DNA of 64,000 nucleotides from an uncultured Spirochaetaceae bacterium (GCA_944389505.1 CALXMP010000005.1:142647-206646); one strand, 5' to 3'. Numbered from the stretch's first letter, positions 53,710 through 62,937 are shown. Notes: generated from the letters alone by a model not told the origin. Translations and numbers: made by a program.

Positions 53710-53917
53710 TGACTCAAAGGCTTTTGCAAATGTGCTCGGGGTTTCCAAAAGGACTGTAGAAGCCTGGGAGACAGGTCGGAGCACACCTTCTCCTACAGCT
53801 AAGAATCTGATTCATCTAATATCCCAGAAGCCTGAGCTTATGCCGATGTTGCAGGAAGCGCGGAGCGATTATTCAGTCTGCCCCGGATTTGGCTTCTCAA
53901 GATTCTTGAATCTTTAG
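53710..53917 (+). pseudogene. XRE/HigA-type antitoxin remnant
   Basis: In a third frame, SKAFANVLGVSKRTVEAWETGRSTPSPTAKNLIHLI and then QKPELMPMLQEA match the C-terminal helix-turn-helix of HigA/MqsA-type antitoxins, which typically read ...FA-x-L-GVS-x-x-TV-x-AWE-x-G. The beginning is missing, replaced by the TnpB fragment. No toxin gene remains beside it. It ends at a TAG at 53915-53917. Confidence 0.72.
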
Positions 53918-53960
53918 CTTCTGTAGAGCTTTGACCTTAATTTGTCCTTTTGAAATAAGA

Positions 53961-53984
53961 ATGGGCTGCCCGCAAGCAGCCCAT
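53961..53984 (-). terminator. Terminator of fba
   Basis: ATGGGCTGC (53961-53969) and GCAGCCCAT (53976-53984) form a perfect 9-bp stem with a 6-base loop, 20 bases behind the aldolase stop on the minus strand. The following sequence (TTCTTATTTC on that strand) is only moderately T-rich. Confidence 0.7.
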
Positions 53985-54005
53985 ATGTCGCTATTCAAGC
54001 ATTGC

Positions 54006-55004
54006 TCAGTCAAGAGCATGTCCAGCAGAACCGAGAACTTCGATGTTCTTGTGCATGTACATCTTCTTGAGTTCTTCTCTTGCTGGTCCGAGGTACTTTC
54101 TTGGATCGAACTCAGCTGGCTTCTCAGCAAGGACCTTCCTTACCATAGCTGTCATTGCAAGACGACCATCGGAGTCGACATTGATCTTGCAGACTGCAGA
54201 TGCTGCTGCCTTTCTGAGCTGCTCCTCTGGGATACCTACGCTGTCAGCAAGCTTTCCGCCATACTGGTTGATAATCTTCACATATTCCTGTGGAACGGAG
54301 GATGATCCATGGAGAACGATAGGGAATCCTGGGATTCTTCTCTCGATTTCCTCGAGGATGTCGAAACGGAGCGGAGGTGGAACGAGAACGCCATCAGCGT
54401 TTCTTGTGCACTGTGCTGCTGTGAACTTGTATGCTCCATGGCTTGTTCCGATGGAGATAGCGAGTGAGTCAACACCTGTGCGCTTTGAGAAGTCCTCGAC
54501 TTCCTCTGGTTTTGTGTAATGGGAAACAGCTGAGGATACCTCATCCTCGATTCCTGCGAGAACTCCAAGCTCTCCCTCTACTGTTACATCATACTGGTGA
54601 GCATACTCTACAACCTTCTTTGTAAGAGCGATGTTCTCCTCGTAAGGAAGATGGGATCCATCGATCATGACAGAAGAGAAGCCGTTGTCGATACAGGCCT
54701 TTGCTGTCTCGAAGGAGTCGCCGTGGTCAAGATGGAGCGTGATAGGAATCGGGCATCCAAGCTCTGCTGCGTACTCTGTAGCGCCGCGTGCCATGTTGCG
54801 GAGAATGTTGATGTTTGCATAGTCTCTCGCACCCTTCGAAACCTGAAGGATTACAGGGCTCTTGGTCTCAACACAGGCCATGATGATTGCCTGCATCTGC
54901 TCCATGTTGTTGAAATTGTAAGCAGGAATGGCATAGTGACCTGCCATAGCCTTCTTGAACATATCCCTGGTATTCACCAGGCCTAGATCTTTATAGCTGA
55001 CCAT
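54006..55004 (-). CDS. fba: Class II fructose-bisphosphate aldolase
   Basis: 332 residues. YAIPAYNFNNMEQMQAII is the usual N-terminal start; ITLHLDHGDSFETAKACIDNGFSSVMIDGS carries two zinc histidine positions and the catalytic aspartate; VTVEGELGVLAG, SLAISIGTSHGAYKF and IVLHGSSSVP complete the metal and phosphate sites. It splits fructose-1,6-bisphosphate into two trioses in glycolysis and works in reverse in gluconeogenesis. Single gene with its own terminator. Confidence 0.97.
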   Translation of the reverse strand: MVSYKDLGLVNTRDMFKKAMAGHYAIPAYNFNNMEQMQAIIMACVETKSPVILQVSKGARDYANINILRNMARGATEYAAELGCPIPITLHLDHGDSFETAKACIDNGFSSVMIDGSHLPYEENIALTKKVVEYAHQYDVTVEGELGVLAGIEDEVSSAVSHYTKPEEVEDFSKRTGVDSLAISIGTSHGAYKFTAAQCTRNADGVLVPPPLRFDILEEIERRIPGFPIVLHGSSSVPQEYVKIINQYGGKLADSVGIPEEQLRKAAASAVCKINVDSDGRLAMTAMVRKVLAEKPAEFDPRKYLGPAREELKKMYMHKNIEVLGSAGHALD

Positions 55005-55140
55005 ACTGATCCGCCTCCTTTAACCAATCTTTGGGATTATATTATCAGAATGGATGATGAATGTCATTGCGAATCAATATGTTTCTATCGATTTCCTGTG
55101 CACTGTTCACAACATTCCTGCGATAGGCTATCATCAGGCT

Positions 55141-55809
55141 GTGAAGAAGAGGGTTCTTGCAGTAGTCATCATTATATTAGCTGTTCTGCTGGGAGCTCTT
55201 GTATTCTTCCTTACCAGACCGCGTATTGCTATCTATGAACCAGGATACCCATCCGGTTATGAGATAATATCGCCATCTTCATTCTCATTGTCATATAGAG
55301 TTGTTTCGGATCCTGCATCCGCCGATCTTGTGCTTGCCCTTCCTGGAGCGGTTCTTCCAGAGGGAATTGAGGGAATAACGATAGGGGGCGAAGGGGCTGA
55401 TCTTTCCATCGATGAGAGCGCTATGTGGATGACTGCCATGGGAGATGGGGTAGAGTGCCTCCTGTATGAGTCTTCCGACCAGTATGCTTCTAAGATAGCG
55501 GAAGATCTTCTTGAAAACGATGGCAATGCCTATGCGGTGACCTATGATGAGAGGGTATCTGTTGAGAATATGCAGAGACTTCTTTCGTCTGTGTCCGGCT
55601 CTGATAAGCTCCTGCTGCTTACGCCATCGTCATCGATACGCCTTGTGCGTGAGAACCAGGTCGATGCCGATACAGTGATGGATTATCGTGATGCAGCAGC
55701 TGTTGAAACCACTGATATTGATGAAGCTGTATCGATAGACTGGGACAGCACGATCAGATCGATGCTCTCAGGAAATCCTGAGCTTTCTTATGCTCTCGTT
55801 TCGCTTTAG
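55141..55809 (+). CDS. Membrane-anchored protein of unknown function
   Basis: About 222 residues: one N-terminal helix (KKRVLAVVIIILAVLLGALVFFL) then a soluble domain rich in small and acidic residues (IAIYEPGYPSGYEIIS, SADLVLALPGAVLPEGIEGI, LLLLTPSSSIRLVRENQVD). The alternation suggests a periplasmic, Rossmann-like domain resembling substrate-binding proteins, but I recognise no family. The start is taken at the GTG before KKRVL; an open frame upstream (55054) is not protein-like and probably contains the promoter. The 3' end overlaps the convergent tatD by 42 bases. Confidence 0.55.
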   Translation: MKKRVLAVVIIILAVLLGALVFFLTRPRIAIYEPGYPSGYEIISPSSFSLSYRVVSDPASADLVLALPGAVLPEGIEGITIGGEGADLSIDESAMWMTAMGDGVECLLYESSDQYASKIAEDLLENDGNAYAVTYDERVSVENMQRLLSSVSGSDKLLLLTPSSSIRLVRENQVDADTVMDYRDAAAVETTDIDEAVSIDWDSTIRSMLSGNPELSYALVSL

Positions 55810-56550
55810 GAATGAGAAGAGATTCCTGATTACCGCTTCCTTGAGCTCATCCCTGTCCTGATGCCTTAACTCTGCAAGAAAATCCAGCGTTGTCTCCGTA
55901 TATTCCGGTCTACAGGGCTTTCCCCTGTATGGAATCGGAGCAAGGTATGGCGAATCGGTCTCGATGAGTATCCTGTCATCTGGTACGATCATCGCGGCAC
56001 GCCTTATCGCATCATTGCCTTTGTATGTCACGTTCCCTGCGAATGAGACATAGAGTCCTTTATCAAGTACGAAACGTGCCATATCGGCATCGGAGGAGAA
56101 GCAGTGCATCACAGCCGATGCCCTGAATGATTGGGATGAAAGGGCTTCCATCATCTCCCTGTCCGCATCGCGGGAGTGGATTATGAGCGGGAGGTCCAGC
56201 TCCGCAGCAAGCTCTGCTTCTTTCATGAAGAGCTCCATCTGGGCCTCTGGTGTCCCATACTTCCAGTGATTGTCGATGCCGCATTCGCCGATGGCATCCA
56301 CGGAGCATCTTTCAGCCTCGGCCTTGAGCTTCGCTATCTCATCATCTGCGGAGATGAACCTGTCTCCATTGAGAACCCATGGTCCCGATCCTGCAGATAT
56401 GAAGATGCTCCTAATTTCCGGGAGAGAGGCTATCATCATCTCAGCCTCTCCCGGCTCTGTACCGATTGCTATCCCTGTTATATCCTCAGGGAGATCGGTG
56501 ATTCCTTTCTTTGCCATCGAGAGCGGATGGAAATGGCTATCAATGATCAT
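55768..56550 (-). CDS. tatD: TatD family metal-dependent hydrolase
   Basis: 260 residues. IIDSHFHPL carries the first metal histidines; VDAIGECGIDNHW, LPLIIHSRDA, VMHCFSSD and ILIETDSPYLAPIPYRGKPCRPEYT are the remaining metal and substrate motifs of TatD deoxyribonucleases. The start is the ATG at 56550, which overlaps the GNAT stop codon (ATGA); the frame open upstream is within that gene. Such enzymes degrade DNA ends or oxidised DNA. The 3' end overlaps the gene at 55141. Confidence 0.93.
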   Translation of the reverse strand: MIIDSHFHPLSMAKKGITDLPEDITGIAIGTEPGEAEMMIASLPEIRSIFISAGSGPWVLNGDRFISADDEIAKLKAEAERCSVDAIGECGIDNHWKYGTPEAQMELFMKEAELAAELDLPLIIHSRDADREMMEALSSQSFRASAVMHCFSSDADMARFVLDKGLYVSFAGNVTYKGNDAIRRAAMIVPDDRILIETDSPYLAPIPYRGKPCRPEYTETTLDFLAELRHQDRDELKEAVIRNLFSFLKRNESIRKLRIS

Positions 56551-57029
56551 ATGCGTTTTTCCATATACACGACGGATTGGAGCTGGCCAAGCTTCTCCCC
56601 GCAGTCCGTGAGTCTGCCGCAGATTGTGTATCCCATCTTCTGATGGAACTCGACGCTTCCCCATCCGGGGTAGGTGACGATGGCATAGAGATTGTGGACA
56701 TCGATTGATTTAAGCTGTTTCTCAAGCTCTGCGTATAGTGCTTTCCCGATGCCTCGTCTTTGCATATCGCTGTCGAGATAGATTGTCACCTCAGCGCTGC
56801 GCCTGTATGCCGGGCGCTCGGAGAGCGGATGAGCATATGCATACCCGATAACAATCCCATTCTCCTCTGCGACGATATAAGGGTAGGGGCTGAATGCGGC
56901 CATCCTCCGCCCGATCTCAGCAGCATCGGGCGGTACAAGCTCAAAGGATATCGCTGTATCAAGGACATAATGGGCATAAATCTCAGCAATCCGCCCAGAA
57001 TCCCCGGGGACCGCATTCCTGATTGTCAT
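56547..57029 (-). CDS. GNAT acetyltransferase, phosphinothricin-acetyltransferase family
   Basis: 160 residues. AEIYAHYVLDTAISFELVPPD, VIGYAYAHPLSERPAYRRSAEVTIYLDSDMQRRGIGKALY (motif A RRGIGKAL) and YAIVTYPGWGSVEFHQKMGYT match the Pat/Bar family, which in most bacteria acetylates methionine derivatives or similar amines rather than a herbicide. It overlaps both neighbours (DUF362 upstream by one to two bases, tatD downstream by four), so the three are one operon. Confidence 0.92.
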   Translation of the reverse strand: MTIRNAVPGDSGRIAEIYAHYVLDTAISFELVPPDAAEIGRRMAAFSPYPYIVAEENGIVIGYAYAHPLSERPAYRRSAEVTIYLDSDMQRRGIGKALYAELEKQLKSIDVHNLYAIVTYPGWGSVEFHQKMGYTICGRLTDCGEKLGQLQSVVYMEKRI

Positions 57030-58114
57030 CAGAGCCTCTCCAGCATGGCGAGGATATCAGCAGCTGAAGGAGGGCATCCCTTTACGGAGTGCTTTGCTCC
57101 ACTGCAGCAGACACCGGAGCCTATCTCCATAGTCTTTCCTTTCCAGCCCTGGCCGCATGCGATCTTCATATTGCCAAGCTTCCTCATGCCGCCATTCTCC
57201 TCAAGCCTCTTGAGAGCATGGATCAGGGATGCATAGCAGGCTGAGCATGCCATGTCAGGGGCTGTATGCGATGCAAGACGTGACACAGCACCTGTCGGCC
57301 TGATGCTTCCTGCCTCTGGTTTGTTGAGTTCCGTGATCTTAGCGCTTTCGATATCCATCGAGCCGCGTCCATAGCTTTCAGCGATAGGTATGTATTCAAC
57401 CTCTTCAGGAGAGAAACCCATCAGCGATGCGCCATAGGCGTCGAGGAGCACAGGATCGGTTCCAATCATCATCCTGTCAGTCTCGACCGGATTCCCGCCT
57501 TCCTCGAAATCGAGATCGCCGGAGATGCTGTCTATGATGTGGAGCGATGGCTTCACGAGCATGTTCAGCGCAGCAATCGGCTGCATGAGACCCCATCTGT
57601 GGAAATCCCTCTTCGACCTATCAGAGAGACAGCCCTTCATATTCTTCAGGCAGCAAGTCATGAGCGTCTGGCAGTGGCCTTTGAGGACAGGAAGGTTGAT
57701 GAAGAAGCCTGCATTGAGCATCGTCTCCGATACCTCCATTGTAAGTCCATCGTATGTGAGCTTCCTGAATCTGTCCTTCTTTGTATCAACAAGCTTGACG
57801 CCATACTTATCACGTATCTTGTAGTAGCCATTGAGCCTGAAGGCATCTTCGGTATTCGAACCGACCCATGATCCTTCTGCTATCGTTATGTTCCCGAAGC
57901 CATGGTCCTGGAGATACTCGATCAGCGCAGAGATTATGCCCATATGCGTAGTAGCCCCGCTTTCAGGCTTCGCAGGCACAACCAGATTCGGTTTGATGAC
58001 GACCTGGGTGCTTCTGTCCCCGATCATATCCTCGAGCGGAATCGACTCGATAAGCTTCGTAGTCATTGCCGCGGCATCCTTTCCGTAGATGATTCTTATC
58101 TCATTGCTTTCCAT
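57029..58114 (-). CDS. DUF362 domain-containing protein
   Basis: About 361 residues. VVIKPNLVVPAKPESGATTHMGIISALIEYL and AGFFINLPVLKGHCQTLMTCCLKNMKGCL are typical of DUF362, followed by MIGTDPVLLDAYGASLMGF. Instead of the ferredoxin tail often present, the C-terminus has two cysteine clusters (ACSACYASL and GVCCSGAKHSVKGCPPS), so an iron-sulphur or metal role is likely. Function unknown. Start at MESNEIRIIYG (58114); a longer frame begins ten codons earlier. First gene of the DUF362-GNAT-tatD operon. Confidence 0.88.
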   Translation of the reverse strand: MESNEIRIIYGKDAAAMTTKLIESIPLEDMIGDRSTQVVIKPNLVVPAKPESGATTHMGIISALIEYLQDHGFGNITIAEGSWVGSNTEDAFRLNGYYKIRDKYGVKLVDTKKDRFRKLTYDGLTMEVSETMLNAGFFINLPVLKGHCQTLMTCCLKNMKGCLSDRSKRDFHRWGLMQPIAALNMLVKPSLHIIDSISGDLDFEEGGNPVETDRMMIGTDPVLLDAYGASLMGFSPEEVEYIPIAESYGRGSMDIESAKITELNKPEAGSIRPTGAVSRLASHTAPDMACSACYASLIHALKRLEENGGMRKLGNMKIACGQGWKGKTMEIGSGVCCSGAKHSVKGCPPSAADILAMLERL

Positions 58115-58163
58115 ACCTGATATCCTATCAATTAATCCTGACAAGTGCTATCGTACAAGGGAA

Positions 58164-58829
58164 ATGGGGAAGAGAATCGCAACGGTATTTGCTGCTGCCA
58201 TGCTTCTGCTGCCGCTTCCGGCTGTCTCCTTCGAGGCAGAAGGCGCTATCGGCTACAGGAGCACAACGGCACTGTCATTTCCAGCCGCATCATCAATAAG
58301 CCTGTCCTTCGATGGCTTCTCTGCAATGTTCCGTGGCCAGGGAGCAAGCCAGTTCGATGGGATCATCGCCTATGATATCGCTGTAGGCAGAACGATATCG
58401 AATGAGTTTTCCTTTCATTCGGCATACAATCCGTCGGAAGGCGGGTGGAGCGATCTTGCCTATCTTTTTTCACAGCGCTTCCGGTGGGACTTCTTCGCGC
58501 TTGAATACGGACTTGGAATCTCAGCTGGAATTGCATACTCTGAGTATTCCAGCATACTCAGCTGGTCCCTGTCCCCGCTTCTTGCTCTCTCCGGCACTTT
58601 CTATATCGATCCAGTGTCGATAACCCTTTATTTCTCGATGCTTGAGGAATGGGAGAGGGACTGGAAAGCCCTTCCTGTGTTCGGGCTGAGGCTTGAGTGG
58701 GATATCGATGGCTCATCATCCATATTCGCCGATGGCTATGTGAAATGGGCAGAGTACCTTATGGATCCCGTTGCCATGATCTCCGGTTATGGCATACGGC
58801 TCGGCTATATATACAGAGGTGATATATGA
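58164..58829 (+). CDS. Putative outer-membrane or periplasmic beta-barrel protein
   Basis: 221 residues. Signal peptide MGKRIATVFAAAMLLLPLPAVSF, then alternating aromatic-rich strands (EFSFHSAYNPSEGGWSDLAYLF, WDFFALEYGLGISAGIAYSEY, GYGIRLGYIYRG) like a small barrel. I recognise no named family. AAGGGA lies a few bases before the ATG. It overlaps the lipoprotein gene by four bases (ATGA), indicating joint function at the cell surface. Confidence 0.65.
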   Translation: MGKRIATVFAAAMLLLPLPAVSFEAEGAIGYRSTTALSFPAASSISLSFDGFSAMFRGQGASQFDGIIAYDIAVGRTISNEFSFHSAYNPSEGGWSDLAYLFSQRFRWDFFALEYGLGISAGIAYSEYSSILSWSLSPLLALSGTFYIDPVSITLYFSMLEEWERDWKALPVFGLRLEWDIDGSSSIFADGYVKWAEYLMDPVAMISGYGIRLGYIYRGDI

Positions 58830-59800
58830 GAAAGCTTATCCCTGTGTTTCTTATCCTTATCCTTGCCGTGGCATGTACCGTTCCGGAATCCATCACCGCA
58901 GGTGTCGCTTCAAATCCATTCATCGATGCGATAGATCTTACAGCACCGGGAGTTGCTGTGACAGGAGTGGATGATGGAGCTCTCGTCGCTGAACCTTATG
59001 GGAAGGCCATCAGCTCTGACAGGATTCTGTTTCCGCTTGTTACCGATGTCCATACGGACAGGACGGACTCGGGAGTTACCGAATTCAAGGAAGAATTCAT
59101 CGATTTCCTTGGAAAGGGGGATTATCCATTCGTTGTCTGCCTTGGCGATCTTTCGGATACGGGGGACTATGCTTCCGATGGAACGATGAAGTTCATAGCA
59201 GAAGCGGGAAGACAGGCGAACGGGAATTTCATATATGTGATAGGCAATCATGAGCGCCATATCCATGATGCATCATACTGGGACCGCTTTGCCAGAGCAC
59301 TTGTCCCAGAAGGATTCTCTCCACGGATGGCGAGGTATGTCTTCGGGCCATTATCGATCTATAAGCTCGATAACTCCACAAGGATATATGGCAGGGCACA
59401 GCTCGATTACCTTGAAACTGCACTCGCAATGGACAGCAATCCATACAAGATATTCATTACGCATATAAACAATACAACGGGCGGGGTTCCTGATCAGTCT
59501 ATTATCATTACGGGAATGGCTGATATAGCAGAACGCAACAGGATCTGCAGGCTCATGGATCAGTACGGGGTATCGCTTCTGCTGACTGGTCATCATCATA
59601 AGGGGAATATAGCATACAGACTCGGAGACCATTCCTCTGAGTTCAATGCAGCCGCCCTCCATAGACGCGACTTCATGGGCATTGAGAGCGAAGGGTATTG
59701 GTATACTGTGGAGATAATCCCTAAAGAGGGCATCATAAGGATAACCCCTTACTTTGCGGAGACAGGGGAGGCACTGGATGCCTACGAATTTCCGCTCTGA
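58826..59800 (+). CDS. Lipoprotein metallophosphoesterase
   Basis: 324 residues. A lipobox LILAVAC (lipid on the cysteine at about residue 17) marks it as a lipoprotein. The calcineurin-like motifs follow: PLVTDVHTDR, CLGDLSDTGDY, VIGNHERHIHD, and later ITHINNTTG and LLTGHHHKGNIA. All metal ligands are present. It is an envelope phosphoesterase or phosphodiesterase of unknown substrate, coupled to the barrel protein gene. Confidence 0.9.
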   Translation: MRKLIPVFLILILAVACTVPESITAGVASNPFIDAIDLTAPGVAVTGVDDGALVAEPYGKAISSDRILFPLVTDVHTDRTDSGVTEFKEEFIDFLGKGDYPFVVCLGDLSDTGDYASDGTMKFIAEAGRQANGNFIYVIGNHERHIHDASYWDRFARALVPEGFSPRMARYVFGPLSIYKLDNSTRIYGRAQLDYLETALAMDSNPYKIFITHINNTTGGVPDQSIIITGMADIAERNRICRLMDQYGVSLLLTGHHHKGNIAYRLGDHSSEFNAAALHRRDFMGIESEGYWYTVEIIPKEGIIRITPYFAETGEALDAYEFPL

Positions 59801-59852
59801 AGAGTTGCCTTGACGTGCTGTCGGTATTATATTTCTCAAGCATAAAGGAGAT

Positions 59853-60524
59853 ATGATGATAAGCGAGCGTCTGATGGGAATCCTTGTCGATTCCTTCTGG
59901 AACATCCTGATTCCCGGCCTGACAATGACGATACCGCTTACCATAATTTCATTCGCCATTGCCATGGTTATTGCAATCATCACGGCCTTAGTCCAGTTCG
60001 CGGGCATAAAAGTGCTGAAGGAGATTGCAAGGTTCTATGTCTGGGTTGTGAGGGGTACTCCGCTCCTGGTCCAGCTTTTCGTTGTGTTCTATGGTCTCCC
60101 GAATATAGGCATACTGATTGATCCATTCCCGGCTGCAGTCATTGTCTTCTCTATCAATGAAGGTGCGTACTCTGCCGAGACGATAAGGGCAGCGCTGGAG
60201 GCTGTTCCAAGAGGACAGATGGAGGCTGGGGAGTGCGTGGGTATGACCTATCTCCAGATCATCCGCCGCATCGTGCTTCCGCAGGCGCTCCGCATTGCGT
60301 TCCCGCCTCTTTCAAACTCGCTGATTGCAATGGTCAAGGATACATCGCTTGCTGCGAATATAACAGTGACAGAGATGTTCATGGCAACGCAGAGGATAGT
60401 TGCCAGGACGTATGAGCCGCTTGCGCTTTATATCGAGGTCGGCTTGATCTATCTCCTTTTCTGCACAGTTCTCACAAGACTCCAGAGAATAGGGGAAAGG
60501 AGGCTTGGTGCGTATGGCGGGTGA
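59853..60524 (+). CDS. Polar amino acid ABC transporter permease
   Basis: 223 residues of the HisM/GlnP family: LIPGLTMTIPLTIISFAIAMVIAIITALVQ, VRGTPLLVQLFVVFYGLP, the coupling EAA loop (EAGECVGMTYLQIIRRIVLPQALRIAFPPLSNSLIAMVKDTSL) and a final helix. Shine-Dalgarno AAAGGAG precedes ATGATG. It is the first gene of a permease-ATPase-binding protein operon; a homodimer is expected because only one permease is encoded. Confidence 0.95.
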   Translation: MMISERLMGILVDSFWNILIPGLTMTIPLTIISFAIAMVIAIITALVQFAGIKVLKEIARFYVWVVRGTPLLVQLFVVFYGLPNIGILIDPFPAAVIVFSINEGAYSAETIRAALEAVPRGQMEAGECVGMTYLQIIRRIVLPQALRIAFPPLSNSLIAMVKDTSLAANITVTEMFMATQRIVARTYEPLALYIEVGLIYLLFCTVLTRLQRIGERRLGAYGG

Positions 60525-61263
60525 GCTTCTGTCCGTTAAAGGTCTGTCGAAATCATTTGGCGAGGGAAAGATTCTTGATGGAATCGATCTGTCCGTTGCG
60601 AGAGGCGATGTCATAGCAATCCTTGGTCCCAGTGGGGCTGGCAAGACAACGATGCTTCGGTGCATCAGCTTCCTTGAGCGCGCAGATGCTGGCGATATGA
60701 TCTTCGATGGCGTGGATTACAGCCTCCGTGATGCTTCGAGGAAAGAGATCCTCGAGTTCAGGAGGAAGACAGGATTCGTCTTCCAGAACTACAATCTCTT
60801 CAGGAACAGGACTGCGCTTGGGAATATCACGGAAGGGCTTATTACTGCTAGGAAGATGCCTAAGGCGGATGCGGAGGAGAAGGGAATGGCCCTTCTTCGG
60901 AAGGTTGGGCTTGAGGATAAGCATGGAAGCTATCCTTCGGAGCTCTCCGGAGGTCAGCAGCAGCGTGTCGCCATTGCCAGGGCTATGGCATCCGATCCCC
61001 TGATGATCTTCTTCGATGAGCCTACATCGGCACTTGATCCGGAGCTGACGGGAGAGGTCCTGTCTGTAATGCGCCAGCTTGCAGAGGATGGAATGACGAT
61101 GCTTGTGGTGACCCACGAGCTCGGGTTCGCGGAGAATGTCTCGGATCGTGTTATATTCATGGAGAATGGCAGTATCGTTGAAGATGCTCCTTCTGGTAAG
61201 TTCTTCTCCGATCCGGAGAAGAAGAGGACAAGGGAATTCCTTGCAACATTCATAGAGAGGTAG
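60514..61263 (+). CDS. Polar amino acid ABC transporter ATP-binding protein
   Basis: About 249 residues, GlnQ/HisP type. Walker A GPSGAGKTTMLRCI, Q loop FVFQNYNLFRN, signature ELSGGQQQRVAIARAMA, Walker B LMIFFDEPTSALDPE and the switch VVTHE are complete. The start is set at MAGELLSV with AGGAGG 10 bases upstream; GTG at 60508 is an alternative. Overlaps the permease by 11 bases. Confidence 0.96.
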   Translation: MAGELLSVKGLSKSFGEGKILDGIDLSVARGDVIAILGPSGAGKTTMLRCISFLERADAGDMIFDGVDYSLRDASRKEILEFRRKTGFVFQNYNLFRNRTALGNITEGLITARKMPKADAEEKGMALLRKVGLEDKHGSYPSELSGGQQQRVAIARAMASDPLMIFFDEPTSALDPELTGEVLSVMRQLAEDGMTMLVVTHELGFAENVSDRVIFMENGSIVEDAPSGKFFSDPEKKRTREFLATFIER

Positions 61264-61265
61264 AG

Positions 61266-62066
61266 ATGAGAAAAGCGGCAGCTTATATATCAATAGCACT
61301 TATGGTGGTGCTTCTTTCAGTATCATGCACCAAAAAAGATGATGAGGATAAAGCCCTTCTTGATACAATAAAGGAGAAAGGCGAGATCACGATAGCCATG
61401 GAAGGCACCTGGGCTCCATGGACATTCCATGATGAGGAAGACGTTCTTACCGGTTATGACACGGAGGTAGGAAAGCTTATAGCAGAAGGGCTTGGTGTTG
61501 AACCTGTATTTGTGGAAGGTGAATGGGATGGCCTTCTGGCCGGTATCGATGCAGGACGCTACGATATAATGATCAATGGAGTTGACGTCACCCCGGAGAG
61601 GGCGGAGAAGTATGACTTCTCAATCCCTTATGCATTCAACCGCACAGCAGTCATCGTCCGCGCCGATGATGACAGGATAAAGACGATGGATGATCTTGAT
61701 GGCATGCATACTGCCAATACGATATCGAGCACATACGCTGAGCTTGCCGAGTCATACGGGGCCGATGTTACTGGCGTTGATGATCTTAATCAGACATTCG
61801 AGCTTCTCAAGTCCGGAAGGATCGATGCGACGCTCAATGCGGAGGTCACCTATTACGATTATATGAAAGCGCATCCGGAATCAGGTTTCCGCATCGCAGT
61901 CCTTGCGGATAACCCCACAGAGGTCGCAATTCCAATGAGGAAAGGTGCTGAGACGGAGACGCTGAGGACGGCTATCAACGAGATACTCACCGAGCTCTCG
62001 GAATCTGGGGAGCTTTCTGCTCTATCCGAGCAGTTCTTCGGCACTGATATCTCCAAAGGAGCATGA
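61266..62066 (+). CDS. Amino acid ABC transporter substrate-binding lipoprotein
   Basis: 266 residues. Lipobox LLSVSC, then a type-II binding fold: KGEITIAMEGTWAPWTFHDEEDVLTGYDTEVGKLIAEGLG, AGRYDIMINGVDVTPERAEKYDFSIPYAFNRTAVIV and LLKSGRIDATLNAEVTYYDYM. The GYDTEVGKLIAE and PERAEKYDFS motifs are those of polar amino acid (Gln/Cys/Arg) binders; the exact ligand cannot be read. Two bases after the ATPase gene. Confidence 0.93.
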   Translation: MRKAAAYISIALMVVLLSVSCTKKDDEDKALLDTIKEKGEITIAMEGTWAPWTFHDEEDVLTGYDTEVGKLIAEGLGVEPVFVEGEWDGLLAGIDAGRYDIMINGVDVTPERAEKYDFSIPYAFNRTAVIVRADDDRIKTMDDLDGMHTANTISSTYAELAESYGADVTGVDDLNQTFELLKSGRIDATLNAEVTYYDYMKAHPESGFRIAVLADNPTEVAIPMRKGAETETLRTAINEILTELSESGELSALSEQFFGTDISKGA

Positions 62067-62136
62067 AAAACACACACTTTCCATCTTGATTTCAGCTTAT
62101 CTTCTGCTAATCTAATTCCAGAGGTAGGTTTCTGCT

Positions 62137-62910
62137 GTGTTCCGTATTGCGATATGCGATGATCAGGATGATTCGCTGAGGCTTATAGACAGAGCTGTAA
62201 CAAGATACTTTTCGGAGAGATCGGACCTCCAGGCCGACATCTCCAGATTCGATAATCCGCTGGAATTCCTGAATGCGCTGCATTCATCCGGCGGATGGGA
62301 TATTGTGATACTCGATGTCTGCATGCCTGAGGTCAATGGCACTGAGATAGCCCGTGAGATAAGGAATCGCCATGACCGTACAGAGATCATCTTCATTTCC
62401 TATTCAACCGAGTATGCAGTTGAGGCATTTGCACTCAATGCAGTCCATTATGTTCTGAAGCCCCTGAACGAAAAGGATCTCAGGGAGGCCATGGATAGGG
62501 CCATTAAGCCATTCTCTGAACGAGAGAAGAAGACAATCATGCTCCTGCTTGCCAATGGCATTGTACAGGCTGTCGATATAAAGGAGATTCTCTACATCGA
62601 GAGTGTTGCCTACAGGCGTCTTGTCCATACTTCTACCACTTTATATGAGGAGACCAGAAAGCCTTTGGCCAGGCTTCACGAGGAGCTTGAAGCCCTGTCT
62701 CCAGGGCAGTTCATCCTCCCATACCGTGGGTATATCGTCAATCTCGATGCCATACGCACGATATCAACAGATAGGATCATCATGCAGAACGGTGATTTCA
62801 TTCTCATCAAGCGGGGTGATTTCCGCCATCTCCGTGATATCTTCTTCCAGTGGTCCTTCAGAAACAGGGATATAGAGAACAGCAATCTCTATCAGCAGAG
62901 TACGTCGTAG
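62137..62910 (+). CDS. LytTR-type response regulator, orphan
   Basis: 257 residues. Receiver domain with the acidic pair CDDQDD and Asp60 in IVILDVCMPEVNG, Lys in YVLKPLNEKD; then a LytTR DNA-binding domain (IKEILYIESVAYRRLVHTS, LEALSPGQFILPYRGYIVNLDAI, GDFILIKRGDFRHLRDIFFQWSF). It resembles VirR/AgrA-type regulators. No kinase gene adjoins it. The start is a GTG with GAGGTAGG upstream. LytTR proteins bind direct repeats; possible targets in the window are the amino acid operon just before it or cstA far away. Confidence 0.92.
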   Translation: MFRIAICDDQDDSLRLIDRAVTRYFSERSDLQADISRFDNPLEFLNALHSSGGWDIVILDVCMPEVNGTEIAREIRNRHDRTEIIFISYSTEYAVEAFALNAVHYVLKPLNEKDLREAMDRAIKPFSEREKKTIMLLLANGIVQAVDIKEILYIESVAYRRLVHTSTTLYEETRKPLARLHEELEALSPGQFILPYRGYIVNLDAIRTISTDRIIMQNGDFILIKRGDFRHLRDIFFQWSFRNRDIENSNLYQQSTS

Positions 62911-62937
62911 GCAACAAATCATATCTTATCCAATCAT

